A DNA stretch of 64,000 nucleotides from Nonomuraea sp. NEAU-A123 (lineage in GTDB: Bacteria > Actinomycetota > Actinomycetes > Streptosporangiales > Streptosporangiaceae). Location of the stretch: assembly GCF_018603905.1 (NCBI RefSeq), contig NZ_JAHFZZ010000002.1, positions 744,001 through 808,000 on the forward strand. Direction: 5' to 3'. Below, in pieces: positions 50,708 through 60,765 of the stretch (positions are counted from its first letter, which is position 1; each line of letters begins with the position of its first letter). The position numbers and the translations under genes were made by a program. The notes under the pieces were generated by a model. That model ran no database searches. It was not told the DNA's origin and saw only the letters and a program-made list of their open reading frames with translations.

Positions 50708-52041
50708 CCACAGGCGGGAGGAGTGAGTTCACCGGCCGTCTGGTGGGCCGCTACGACCCGGGCTACGAGCGACTGCGCCGCGCCGCCATCTGGAACGCCC
50801 GGCGCCCGGACCGCTTTCCCGACCTCATCCTGCTCGCCGCCGACGAGGCCGATGTCGCCAGGGGCGTACGGCTGGCGGCGGACCGCGGGATGCGGGTGGG
50901 CATCCGCTCCGGCGGGCACAGCTGGATCGCCAACGGCGTACGGAACGGCGGCCTGCTCATCGACCTGTCCCGGCTGGCGGAGATCCGGTTCGACGAGGCG
51001 ACCGGGCTGGTCGCGCTGGGACCCGCCGCCCGCGGTGCCGCCGTCGACGCCGCCCTCGCGCGGTTCGGCCGTTTCTTCCCCACCGGGCACGCGCCGAGCG
51101 TCGGCGTCGGCGGATTCCTCCTCGGCGGCGGGTATGGCTGGAACTCCCGCGTGCACGGGCCGGCCTGCCTCAGCATCGAGGCGGTCGACGTGGTCACCGC
51201 GACCGGTGAGATCGTGCGCGCCGACGCGGGCGAGCACCCCGGCCTGCTGTGGGCCGCCAGAGGCTGCGGACCCGGCTTCTTCGGTGTGGTCACCCGCTTC
51301 CATCTCCGTACGTACCGGCGACCGACGATCCATCGGGCGGTCCGGACCTACCCGCTCGATCGGCTCGACGAGGTGGTGACCTGGTCGCAGGAGACAGCCC
51401 CGTGGCTGCCCGCGCGGCTGGAGATCGCCATCAAGATCGGCGCCCCACCCGGGGAAGCGGAGAAGGTGATCACGATCGTCGGCACCGCGTTCGGCGAGGA
51501 CGGCGCGGCACTGCTCGACGCCCTCGCCGACGCTCCCTTCGCCTCGCCTACCGGCGACGGGTCACCGCCCTCGCCCATCACCATGGCGGACCTCTACGAG
51601 GAGTCGGGAAGGTGGTCGGAGGCCGGCCTGCGCTGGGCGGTCGACGGGATCTGGACCGACGGCCCGACCGCCGACGTGGTCGCGGGTACGCGGGCGATGG
51701 TCGAGGCGATCCCCGGCTCCGGCTCATTCGTGTTCATCCTGCCCTGGGGCGCCTACCGGGCCGACGTACCGGCCGCCTGGTCGGTGCAGGCGGCCAATTA
51801 CGTCTCTCCGGTGGCGGCATGGACGGACCCGGCCCTCGACGGCCGGCACCGCGCGTGGGTGACGGACACCACCAAGGCGATGGAGCCGGTGTCGCGCGGC
51901 GTCCAGTTCAGCGACGCCGATCCCGCCTCCCGCCCCGACTCGGGCCTGTCACCGCGATCCCAGAGCCGGTTGGCCGACCTTCGCCACCATTACGACCCCA
52001 ACCGCGTCTTCACCTCGTATTTGACCGCCGCCGACCTGTGA
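50704..52041 (+). CDS. FAD-linked oxidase, berberine-bridge-enzyme-like (copy 2)
   Basis: The 445-residue protein is a paralog of the oxidase encoded at 30810-32255. They share RSGGHSW (flavin-linking His), NGVR-x-GGLLIDLSRL, FFPTGHAPSVGVGGFLLGGGYGWNSR, GPACLSIEAVDVV and the BBE end YDPNRVFTSYLT, with differences mainly in the substrate-facing C-terminal half. It is likely an oxygen-using flavoenzyme on a related but different substrate. The GTG start overlaps the SnoaL-like stop as GTGA. It is the last gene of the TGTCGACA-associated island on this side. Confidence 0.87.
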   Translation: MTTGGRSEFTGRLVGRYDPGYERLRRAAIWNARRPDRFPDLILLAADEADVARGVRLAADRGMRVGIRSGGHSWIANGVRNGGLLIDLSRLAEIRFDEATGLVALGPAARGAAVDAALARFGRFFPTGHAPSVGVGGFLLGGGYGWNSRVHGPACLSIEAVDVVTATGEIVRADAGEHPGLLWAARGCGPGFFGVVTRFHLRTYRRPTIHRAVRTYPLDRLDEVVTWSQETAPWLPARLEIAIKIGAPPGEAEKVITIVGTAFGEDGAALLDALADAPFASPTGDGSPPSPITMADLYEESGRWSEAGLRWAVDGIWTDGPTADVVAGTRAMVEAIPGSGSFVFILPWGAYRADVPAAWSVQAANYVSPVAAWTDPALDGRHRAWVTDTTKAMEPVSRGVQFSDADPASRPDSGLSPRSQSRLADLRHHYDPNRVFTSYLTAADL

Positions 52042-52191
52042 CCCTCGGGGTGAGCGGGGGGTGAAGCATCCCGCACACACGTTCGCAACCCGCTGCTCCG
52101 CCGCAGGTCAGGGAAGCCTCCCCTTCGTTGCGGATCATCGTGATATCTGCCTAAATTTCGTACTAAGGCGTTATCGAAGCGGAGGACTTTC

Positions 52192-52914
52192 ATGACCATC
52201 GAGCTCGACCGGCCGTACTCTCCCGAGAGGCACCACCGCCACCGAGACGTGACCGGCGGCTGGCTGCGGCCGGCGGTGTTCGGGGCGATGGACGGGCTCG
52301 TGTCCAATTTCGCGTTGATCGCCGGAGTCGTGGGCGCGGCGGGTGCGGGGCGGGGTGCGGTGCTCGCCGGGTGCGCCGGGTTGATCGCGGGGGCGTGTTC
52401 GATGGCCGCGGGCGAGTACACGTCCGTGAAGTCGCAGACGGAGCTGATGCGGGCCGAGATCGCCGTGGAGCGTCGTGAGCTGGCCCGCGACCCCGAGGGG
52501 GAGCTGGCGGAGCTGACCGCGATCTACCGGGCCCGCGGGCTGGACGCCGAGCTGGCGGGGCGGGTGGCGGCGGGGCTGTCGGCCGACCCCGAGCAGGCGT
52601 TGCGCGTGCATGTGCGGGAAGAGCTGGGCGTCGATCCCGACGACCTGCCGTCGCCGTACGTCGCGGCCGGGTCGTCGTTCGGCGCGTTCGCGGCCGGGGC
52701 GCTGGTGCCGCTGGCGCCGTTCCTGTTCGGGGCGTCGGGGCTGGCGGTGGCGCTGGTGCTGAGCCTGGTGGCGCTGTTCGGGTTCGGTGCGGCGGTGGCG
52801 CGGATGACGGCCCGCCCGTGGTGGCTGGGCGGCCTGCGCCAGCTCGCGCTGGGCGCCGGGGCGGCCGCCGTGACGTTCGGCCTGGGCCACCTGCTGGGCG
52901 TCACCGTCTCATAA
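52192..52914 (+). CDS. VIT1/CCC1-family iron/manganese transporter
   Basis: The 240-residue membrane protein has the VIT/CCC1 order: FGAMDGLVSNFALIAGVVGA as helix 1, GCAGLIAGACSMAAGEYTSVKSQTELM as helix 2 with its conserved acidic end, a cytoplasmic helical loop (about 85-150) rich in Glu and Arg that binds metal in relatives, and three C-terminal helices ending in GLGHLLGVTVS. It moves Fe2+ or Mn2+ out of the cytoplasm by proton exchange. A GGAGG is upstream of ATG. No metal-responsive operator is clear in the 150-base gap before it. Confidence 0.9.
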   Translation: MTIELDRPYSPERHHRHRDVTGGWLRPAVFGAMDGLVSNFALIAGVVGAAGAGRGAVLAGCAGLIAGACSMAAGEYTSVKSQTELMRAEIAVERRELARDPEGELAELTAIYRARGLDAELAGRVAAGLSADPEQALRVHVREELGVDPDDLPSPYVAAGSSFGAFAAGALVPLAPFLFGASGLAVALVLSLVALFGFGAAVARMTARPWWLGGLRQLALGAGAAAVTFGLGHLLGVTVS

Positions 52915-52940
52915 GCGGCTACTCCAGCGTTCGTAGGCGG

Positions 52941-53253
52941 CTACGGCCGGGTGGCGTTGGCCAGGTTGACGCCGAGGGCGATGAGGGGCGCGCCCGTCAG
53001 CCCGTCGACCGCCTTCCGCACCGTCGGCCTGGCGAAGACCTTGCGCAGCGCCCCCACGATGTTGGCCACCAGGAGGAACCACAGCACGGTCCCCGCCAGG
53101 GCGATCACCGACAGCGTCAGCGTGTCGCCCATGGACGCACCCTCGCTGACGAACTTAGGCGGCTCCGACGACCTTGACGATGGTGAACGCCATCGCCGAG
53201 GCCGCCAGCATCACCACACCGGCGAAGGCCACCACTTGCGGCACAGAGGTCAT
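52941..53253 (-). pseudogene. Remnant of a LysE/RhtB-family amino-acid exporter gene
   Basis: Two pieces in different frames fit one LysE-type transporter. The first (ATG 53253 to TAA 53155, 32 residues) has FAGVVMLAASAMAFTIVKVVGAA, matching the segment before the conserved G-A-A-Y-L, where the Tyr codon is now TAA. The second (53132 to 52941, 63 residues) has LAGTVLWFLLVANIVGALR and GLTGAPLIALGVNLA, matching the C-terminal helices. A frameshift separates them, and the N-terminal third and the middle of the protein are missing. The relic lies between intact genes, so it is decay rather than a window-edge effect. Confidence 0.7.
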
Positions 53254-53277
53254 GACGCTCACCTTATGGAAGAAAAA

Positions 53278-53640
53278 TCAGCGCTTGCGGCTTTTCTTGA
53301 GGATCGCCCGGATGGTCAGCAGCAGCACGACGGCCACGATCTGGCCGCCGATGACGATGCGGTTGACGTCGACCGCCGGCTGCCAGCGGACGTCGCCGTC
53401 CTTGACCACGTACACCCCGGCGGGGATGGCGCCGTAACCGAACCCGCCGCCGCCGCCTTCGCCGCCGGGCACGGCGTCCGGCCCCGAGGAGGCCTCCTGC
53501 CTGCCCATGCCCCCGCCGCCGCCCTGGATGATCCGGGCGACGGGGATGACCGTGACGTCGCCCTGCTGAATCGGGTCGCCGAAGACCCGCTTGACGGTCA
53601 CGGAGTCCTTCGAGCGTTCCACTAATTCCATGAAGTTCAT
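53278..53640 (-). CDS. GerW-family (YtfJ-like) sporulation-related protein
   Basis: The 120-residue protein has the GerW/YtfJ pattern: VKRVFGDPIQQGDVTVIPVARI, two glycine-rich stretches in place of the usual Gly linker, GAIPAGVYVVKDGDVRWQPAVDVNRI, and a C-terminal membrane helix (VAVVLLLTIRAIL) followed by a basic tail. In Bacillus the family is needed for normal spore germination; in actinomycetes the role is unknown. ATG 53640 is preferred over GTG 53646. It lies 15 bases downstream of the alpha-galactosidase gene on the same strand. Confidence 0.85.
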   Translation of the reverse strand: MNFMELVERSKDSVTVKRVFGDPIQQGDVTVIPVARIIQGGGGGMGRQEASSGPDAVPGGEGGGGGFGYGAIPAGVYVVKDGDVRWQPAVDVNRIVIGGQIVAVVLLLTIRAILKKSRKR

Positions 53641-53655
53641 TCCCACATGCTGACC

Positions 53656-55752
53656 CTAGACCCGGCGCAGCACCACCATCTCGCTGCGGTAGTCGGGGCC
53701 GGAGTGGAACCACGTGGACAGGGTGAGCCCGTGGTGCATCAGCGTGGCCCCGTGCCAGGAGCCGTCGGGCCCCGCGTAGACGGCCGCCGGGTCGAGCCCG
53801 GCCAGCCGCAGCCGCCGGGGTGGCTGCTTGTCCAGCGCGAACGGGTTGTAGGCGAGCACGACCACCTGGTCGCCGAGCGTGTACTGGACGGCGGAGGCGG
53901 TCTCGCCCGGCGTCCCGGCCAGCCGGTGCAGCGTTCCGTGCTGGATCACCGGCCGGACCGCCTTGTAGTCGGCGATGAGCCGCCTGGCCTCGTCGAGATC
54001 CGCGGCGCTCCATCGGGTGAGGTCGCCGCCGACGCCGAGCGTGCCCGCCATGGCCACGTGGAAGCGGTAGCGCAGCGGCACCTCCCGGTGGGTGATCGGG
54101 TTGGGGCTGTCGGTCACCCAGCACGACATGGCGCTCGCCGGGTAGAGGTAGGAGAAGCCCCGCTGGATCACCTGCCGGTCGCGGGCGTCGGTGTTGTCGG
54201 AGGTCCACACCTGGTCCGTACGGTGCAGCATGCCGAAGTCGGCCCGGCCGCCACCGCCCGAGCAGGATTCGATCCGGAGCCGCGGATGGCGTCTGCGCAG
54301 CTCGTCCATGATCGCGTAGACGCCTCGGGTGTGCTCGATCCAGAGCAGGTCGCCGCCCTCGGCCCAGCCCGCCTGGCTGAAGCTGCGGTTCATGTCCCAC
54401 TTGAGGTAGTCCAGGCCGTACGCGCGGACGAGCTGGTCGAGCCAGCCGAGCGCCCACTGGCGCACGTCGTCGCGGGCGTAGTTGAGCACGAGCTGGTTGC
54501 GCATGGTGTCGCGGCGGCGCTCCGGGTAGTGCAGCACCCAGTCGGGGTTCTTCCGGTACAGGTCGCTGTCGGGGTTGACCATCTCGGGCTCGACCCAGAG
54601 CCCGGCGCGCAGGCCAAGGTCGTGTACGCCCTGGAAGAGGGGGCGCAGGCCGTCCGGGAAGCGCTCGGGGTTGGGCCACCAGTCGCCGAGCCCGCGCGTG
54701 TCGTCGGTGCGGGCGCCGAACCAGCCATCGTCCACCACGAACAGCTCCACGCCGAGATCGGCGGCGCGGCGGGCCAGGTCGAGCTGGCCCTGCTCGGTGA
54801 CGTCGAACCCGGTGGCCTCCCACGAGTTGTACAGGACGGGCCGTTCCTCACCGGGCGTGGGCAGGACGTGCTTGCGGGCGTAGTCGTGCCAGGCCCGGCT
54901 GGCGGCGCCGTACCCGCCGGCCGTGTGCAGGCCGAGCGCGGACGGGGTGCGCAGCGACGCGCCGGGGGCGAGCGGCCAGGTGAGGCCCTCGTGGCCGAAT
55001 CCGGCGCTCACCGCCACGTCGCCTTCGGGGCGGCGCTGCGTGGTGAGCCGCCACGAGCCGCTCCAGGCGAGCGCGACGGTCCAGACGTCGCCGGTGTCCT
55101 CGGTGGCGTCGCCGAGCATGATCCACGGGTTGGCCTTGTGCGAGGTGGTGCCGGTCCGGCTGCCGAACGTGGTCTCCCCCGCCGGCAGCTCGCCGCTCCG
55201 CAGGTGCGTCTCGCGGCCCCATCCGCCGGCGGCGCCGGTGTAGCGGAAGCCCGCCTGTTCGGGGATCACCCAGCTACCCGAGTCGAGCCGGCGCAGCCGT
55301 ACCGGCGCAGCCGACTCGTTGGTGACGCTCACCCAGCGCTCGACGACGTCGCAGTCGTCGTGGACCCGTACGTGCAGGCCCACCCGGAGGCCGTAGGCGT
55401 GGTCGCGCAGGACCACCTCCATCTCGTTCTCCCCGAGGACGGCGTCGTCGAAGCCGAGCTCGACGGAGCGGATCTCGCCCTCGTAGACGGCCTGGAGCGA
55501 GGGCACGCCCCAGCGCCGGCCGCCGTCGACGGGCAGCAGTTCGGACGCGTCGTCGGGGTCGAGGAAGCCGGTGACGATCCAGCCGGGGGCGTGCTCGGCG
55601 ACCTGGCCGAGGGCCGCGGCGGGTAGCCGCGGCCCCCAGTACCACTGCACGACACGGGTGTCCTCGCCGGATTCGACGCCGAAGACATAGGAGGTATTAC
55701 GGGTGAGTGCCGCCCAAGTGTGCTCGTGGGCCGGAACAGGGATGAGGGGCAT
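53656..55752 (-). CDS. Alpha-galactosidase, glycoside hydrolase family 36
   Basis: The 698-residue protein has an N-terminal beta-supersandwich (about 1-290) and a TIM barrel (about 300-640). Key motifs are NSWEATGFDVTE, LFVVDDGWFG, GLWVEPEMVN, the nucleophile Asp453 in YLKWDMNR, the SCSGGGGRAD segment and the acid/base Asp519 in WTSDNTDA. It hydrolyses terminal alpha-galactosides such as melibiose and raffinose. No signal peptide is present, so the sugar is imported first. ATG 55752 is used; GTG 55794 is possible. It follows zwf by 66 bases, with pgi further upstream, which suggests coordinated sugar use. Confidence 0.93.
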   Translation of the reverse strand: MPLIPVPAHEHTWAALTRNTSYVFGVESGEDTRVVQWYWGPRLPAAALGQVAEHAPGWIVTGFLDPDDASELLPVDGGRRWGVPSLQAVYEGEIRSVELGFDDAVLGENEMEVVLRDHAYGLRVGLHVRVHDDCDVVERWVSVTNESAAPVRLRRLDSGSWVIPEQAGFRYTGAAGGWGRETHLRSGELPAGETTFGSRTGTTSHKANPWIMLGDATEDTGDVWTVALAWSGSWRLTTQRRPEGDVAVSAGFGHEGLTWPLAPGASLRTPSALGLHTAGGYGAASRAWHDYARKHVLPTPGEERPVLYNSWEATGFDVTEQGQLDLARRAADLGVELFVVDDGWFGARTDDTRGLGDWWPNPERFPDGLRPLFQGVHDLGLRAGLWVEPEMVNPDSDLYRKNPDWVLHYPERRRDTMRNQLVLNYARDDVRQWALGWLDQLVRAYGLDYLKWDMNRSFSQAGWAEGGDLLWIEHTRGVYAIMDELRRRHPRLRIESCSGGGGRADFGMLHRTDQVWTSDNTDARDRQVIQRGFSYLYPASAMSCWVTDSPNPITHREVPLRYRFHVAMAGTLGVGGDLTRWSAADLDEARRLIADYKAVRPVIQHGTLHRLAGTPGETASAVQYTLGDQVVVLAYNPFALDKQPPRRLRLAGLDPAAVYAGPDGSWHGATLMHHGLTLSTWFHSGPDYRSEMVVLRRV

Positions 55753-55818
55753 GCCTGCGATCGTCGGACCTATCGGCCCCGCCGTCAATGCCACCCACCG
55801 GTCCCCGCCCGCCCGGGA

Positions 55819-57192
55819 TCAGTCGAAGGAGGTCGAGATCTCGTGCCACCCGCCGGGCGCGATCTTCTCGGCCTCCTTGGGCCCCCAGCTCCCCTTCGGG
55901 TACGGCAGCGGCCGGTCCGGCAGGTCGAGGATCGGCTGGACGATCCGCCACGACTCCTCCACCAGGTCGAACCGGGCGAACCGCCGGGGATCGCCACTCA
56001 CCGCGTCGGTCAGGATCCGCTGGTAGGCGGCCTCCAGCGGCCCGAACACCTTGGTGAAGTCGACGCTCACCGGCACCACCCGGGTCCGTTGCTGGCCGGG
56101 CTCCTTGGCCAGCACGTCGAAGGTCACCCCGGCGTCCGGCTGCAGCCGGAACCTGACCAGGTTGGGGCTCAGGTGCGGATCGTCCTCGAACAGCGTGACC
56201 GGCGGCTTGCGCAGCTCGGCGACGATCTCCAGGTCGGTCACCGGCAGCGCCTTGCCGGAGCGGATGCAGAACGGCACCCCGGCCCACCGCCAGTTGTCGA
56301 CGTAGGCGCGCAGCGCGACGAACGTCTCGGTGGTCGAGTCCTTCTTGACGCCCTTGGTGTCGAGGTAGCCCTCGTACTGGCCGCGGACCACGTCGGCGGG
56401 CGTGACGGCCTGGACGGCGCGCAGCACCCGCCACTTCTCGTCCAACTGGGCGCGGGCGTCCTTGGACGGCGGCGGGTCCATGGCCAGGATGGCGAGGAGT
56501 TGCATCAGGTGGTTCTGGACGACGTCGCGGATCGCGCCGTTGGCGTCGTAGAAGGCGCCCCGGTCGGCCACGTCGAAGTCCTCGGCCATGGTGATCTGGA
56601 TGCTGCGGATGTAGTTGCGGTTCCAGATGGGTTCGAGCAGCATGTTGGCGAACCTGAACACCATGAGGTCCTCGACCGGCTCCTTGCCCAGGAAGTGGTC
56701 GACCCGGCGCAGGTGGTCCTCGTCGAAATACTTCAGCAGCTCGGCGTTGAGCGCCCGGGCCGAGTCCAGGTCGCTGCCGAACGGCTTCTCCACGACGAGC
56801 CTGGCGTCCCTGTTGAGGCCCTCCCCGGCCAGCCCCTCGGCCACGGCCGTGAAGAACGCGGGCGGCACGGCCAGGTAGTGGACCAGGAACCCCTTGCCCG
56901 CCACCTCCTCGCGCAGCCGGGCGAACGTGGCGGAGTCGCGGTAGTCGCCCGCCACCAGCCGCAGGTTGCCCGCCAGCTTCTCGAACGCCGCGTCGTGCAC
57001 GCCGCCGCAGGCCGCGCGGGCGTGCTCGCGCAGCCCGTCGAGGTCCAGGTCGGTCTTGGCCACGCCGATGATCGGCAGATCGAGCTCGCCTCGGGCGGTG
57101 AGCTGGTAGAGGGCGGGCAGGAGCATCTTGCGCGCGAGGTCACCGGTGATGCCGAACAGGACGAGCGCACCCGCGCCCTTGATCACCTTCAC
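55819..57192 (-). CDS. zwf: Glucose-6-phosphate dehydrogenase
   Basis: The 457-residue protein has the coenzyme loop FGITGDLARK (13-22), EKPFGSD, and RVDHFLGKEPVEDL with the catalytic His, RGAFYDANGAIRDVVQNH and the closing WRIVQPI. It oxidises glucose-6-phosphate to 6-phosphogluconolactone with NADP or NAD, at the entry to the pentose phosphate pathway. The start is GTG 57192, one base after the pgi stop; a second GTG at 57186 has better spacing to GAGG. It is not in the usual actinomycete tal-zwf-opcA-pgl cluster, and so is probably a second isozyme. Confidence 0.95.
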   Translation of the reverse strand: MKVIKGAGALVLFGITGDLARKMLLPALYQLTARGELDLPIIGVAKTDLDLDGLREHARAACGGVHDAAFEKLAGNLRLVAGDYRDSATFARLREEVAGKGFLVHYLAVPPAFFTAVAEGLAGEGLNRDARLVVEKPFGSDLDSARALNAELLKYFDEDHLRRVDHFLGKEPVEDLMVFRFANMLLEPIWNRNYIRSIQITMAEDFDVADRGAFYDANGAIRDVVQNHLMQLLAILAMDPPPSKDARAQLDEKWRVLRAVQAVTPADVVRGQYEGYLDTKGVKKDSTTETFVALRAYVDNWRWAGVPFCIRSGKALPVTDLEIVAELRKPPVTLFEDDPHLSPNLVRFRLQPDAGVTFDVLAKEPGQQRTRVVPVSVDFTKVFGPLEAAYQRILTDAVSGDPRRFARFDLVEESWRIVQPILDLPDRPLPYPKGSWGPKEAEKIAPGGWHEISTSFD

Positions 57193-57193
57193 C

Positions 57194-58825
<1,632 letters not shown>

Positions 58826-58858
58826 TCTTCCTCCTGATGCCGTCAAGCCGATCACATT

Positions 58859-58891
58859 AGTCCCGTACCCGGGAAGATATCGCGCGGGACT
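58859..58891 (-). terminator. Possible weak hairpin after the dehydratase gene
   Basis: AGTCCCG (58859-58865) pairs with CGGGACT (58885-58891) around a large loop that includes an inner ACCCGGG. It lies between the dehydratase stop and the pgi start. It could separate the two units, but support is modest. Confidence 0.35.
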
Positions 58892-58896
58892 CCAGG

Positions 58897-60603
58897 TCAG
58901 TGGGATTCCCTGCCCACGGCGTCCCCACTCGAACCTGTGAGGAAGTCCAGGTCGACGCCCTTGTCGGCCTGCATGACGTGGTCGACGTACAGGCGCTCCC
59001 AGCCGCGCCGCGGGGCGGCGTACCCGTTCACGACCGGCTCCCTGGCCGCCAGCTCGGCGGCGGGGACGTCGACGTCGAGGCGCCTGGCCGCGACGTCGAG
59101 GACGATCGGGTCGCCGGTCCGCACCCGGGCGAGCGGCCCGCCGGCCGCCGCCTCGGGCGCGGTGTGCAGCACGACCGTGCCGTACGCGGTGCCGCTCATC
59201 CGGGCGTCGCTGATGCGGACCATGTCGCGCACGCCCTTGGCCAGCAGTTTCGCGGGCAGCGGCAGGTTGCCGACCTCGGGCATGCCCGGGTAGCCCTTGG
59301 GCCCGCAGCCGCGCAGCACCAGCACCGACGTCTCGTCGACGTCCAGGTCCGGCGAGTCGAGCCGGGCGTTGAGGTCCTCGACGCTGTCGAACACGACCGC
59401 CCGGCCGCGGTGGCTCAGCAGTTCGGGCGAGGCGGCGGCGGGCTTGATCACCGCGCCGTCCGGCGCGAGGTTGCCGCGTAGCACCGCGATCCCGGCATCG
59501 GGCAGCAGCGGGTCGGCGCGCCGTCGGATGACGCTCTCGTCCCAGATCTCCGCGCCGGCGAGGTGCGCCACGAGCGGACGGCCGCTGACGGTCAGCGCCG
59601 CCGGATCGAGCAGGTCCTCGACCTCCTTCAGTACGGCCGCCAGCCCGCCCGCCCTGAACAGGTCGTCCATCAGGTGCCGCCCCGCGGGCTGGAGGTCGGC
59701 CAGCAGCGGCACCCCGCGGCCGGTCCGGTCGAAGTCGTCCAGCTCCAGCTTGACGCCGAGGCGCCCGGCGATGGCCAGCAGGTGCACGACGGCGTTCGTG
59801 GAGCCGCCGATCGCGGCCAGCGTCACGATCGCGTTGAGGAACGATCCCCTGGTCATCACCTGACTCGGCCGGCGCTCCTCCTTCACCAGCTCGACGGCGA
59901 GGCCGCCGGTCTCGTGGGCGCGTTCGAGCAGTCTGCTGTCGGGGGCGGGGATGCCCGCCGTGCCGGGGAGCGTCATGCCGAGGGCCTCGGCTACGCAGGC
60001 CATGGTGGAGGCGGTGCCCATCGTGTTGCAGTGGCCGCGGCTGCGGATCATCGACGACTCCGAGCGCAGGAACGCCTCGCCGGACAGCGTCCCCGCGCGT
60101 ACCTCCTCGCTCAGCCGCCACACGTCGGTGCCGCAGCCGAGCGGGACGCCGCGGAAGTGACCGGTCAGCATCGGGCCGCCGGGCACCACCACGGCGGGCA
60201 GGTCCACCGAGGCGGCGGCCATCAGCAGCGCCGGGATGGTCTTGTCGCAGCCGCCGAGCAGCACCACGCCGTCGATCGGGTTGGCGCGCAGCATCTCCTC
60301 GGTGGCCATGGCGGCCAGGTTGCGCCAGAGCATCGCGGTGGGCCGGACGTTCGTCTCGCCGAGGGAGACGACGGGCAGGTTGAGCGGGACGCCGCCGGCC
60401 GCCCACACGCCCTGCTTGACGCTGTCGGCCACCTCGTCGAGGTGGGAGTTGCACGGGGTGAGGTCGGAGGCGGTGTTCGCGATCGCGATGTGCGGACGGT
60501 CCCCGTCGAACGCGGCGTCCGGCAGGCCGCGGCGCATCCAGGCGCGATGGATGTAGGAGTTGCGGTCATGGCCCGAGTACCAGCGTGAGCTGCGGAGCGG
60601 CAT
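58897..60603 (-). CDS. IlvD/Edd-family dehydratase, probable sugar-acid (aldonate) dehydratase
   Basis: The 568-residue protein has the Fe-S cysteine set Cys51 (LTPCNSHL), Cys119 (LLGGCDKT) and Cys192 (RGHCNTMG), and a C-terminal swivelling domain with [18 protein letters not shown] and [11 protein letters not shown]. The start [21 protein letters not shown] matches the arabonate/xylonate dehydratase branch rather than IlvD for valine biosynthesis. It would convert an aldonate to a 2-keto-3-deoxy acid. ATG 60603 has AGGA seven bases upstream. It leads a same-strand series into pgi and zwf, although a possible hairpin lies between. Confidence 0.87.
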   Translation of the reverse strand: MPLRSSRWYSGHDRNSYIHRAWMRRGLPDAAFDGDRPHIAIANTASDLTPCNSHLDEVADSVKQGVWAAGGVPLNLPVVSLGETNVRPTAMLWRNLAAMATEEMLRANPIDGVVLLGGCDKTIPALLMAAASVDLPAVVVPGGPMLTGHFRGVPLGCGTDVWRLSEEVRAGTLSGEAFLRSESSMIRSRGHCNTMGTASTMACVAEALGMTLPGTAGIPAPDSRLLERAHETGGLAVELVKEERRPSQVMTRGSFLNAIVTLAAIGGSTNAVVHLLAIAGRLGVKLELDDFDRTGRGVPLLADLQPAGRHLMDDLFRAGGLAAVLKEVEDLLDPAALTVSGRPLVAHLAGAEIWDESVIRRRADPLLPDAGIAVLRGNLAPDGAVIKPAAASPELLSHRGRAVVFDSVEDLNARLDSPDLDVDETSVLVLRGCGPKGYPGMPEVGNLPLPAKLLAKGVRDMVRISDARMSGTAYGTVVLHTAPEAAAGGPLARVRTGDPIVLDVAARRLDVDVPAAELAAREPVVNGYAAPRRGWERLYVDHVMQADKGVDLDFLTGSSGDAVGRESH

Positions 60604-60640
60604 GCCCTCATCCTGGCATCCCGCCATTTGACGATGAAAC

Positions 60641-60670
60641 CGGCGGCCCGTGCGGAGGCACGGGCCGCCG
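60641..60670 (-). terminator. Strong hairpin in the gap before the dehydratase gene
   Basis: Perfect 13-base arms CGGCGGCCCGTGC (60641-60653) and GCACGGGCCGCCG (60658-60670) with a four-base loop. It lies beyond the stop of the large helical protein on the minus strand and is a probable terminator for it. Confidence 0.75.
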
Positions 60671-60674
60671 GGGG

Positions 60675-60708
60675 CGTGATCTCACCGGCCGCCGGGCGTG
60701 AGATCACG
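60675..60708. promoter_or_regulatory. Inverted repeat CGTGATCTCAC...GTGAGATCACG
   Basis: Perfect 11-base arms (60675-60685 and 60698-60708) with a 12-base GC-rich centre. It is 72 bases upstream of the dehydratase start and beside the terminator-like hairpin. It may be a long operator for the dehydratase/pgi/zwf series, or a second hairpin. Confidence 0.45.
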
Positions 60709-60735
60709 ATCCTGGGTGGATACATCTCTTAAGGC

Positions 60736-60765
60736 GTTCCATCCTGTTCCATCCCGTTCCATTCA
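60736..60765. repeat. Three 10-base tandem repeats
   Basis: GTTCCATCCT, GTTCCATCCC and GTTCCATTCA at 60736, 60746 and 60756. They abut and include the stop codon of the helical protein gene on the minus strand. Confidence 0.85.

Noticed and set aside
52042..52191. Possible iron-regulator box upstream of the VIT1-type gene
   Set aside because: The segment CCTAAATTTCGTACTAAGG looks loosely symmetric but does not fit the IdeR/DmdR consensus.
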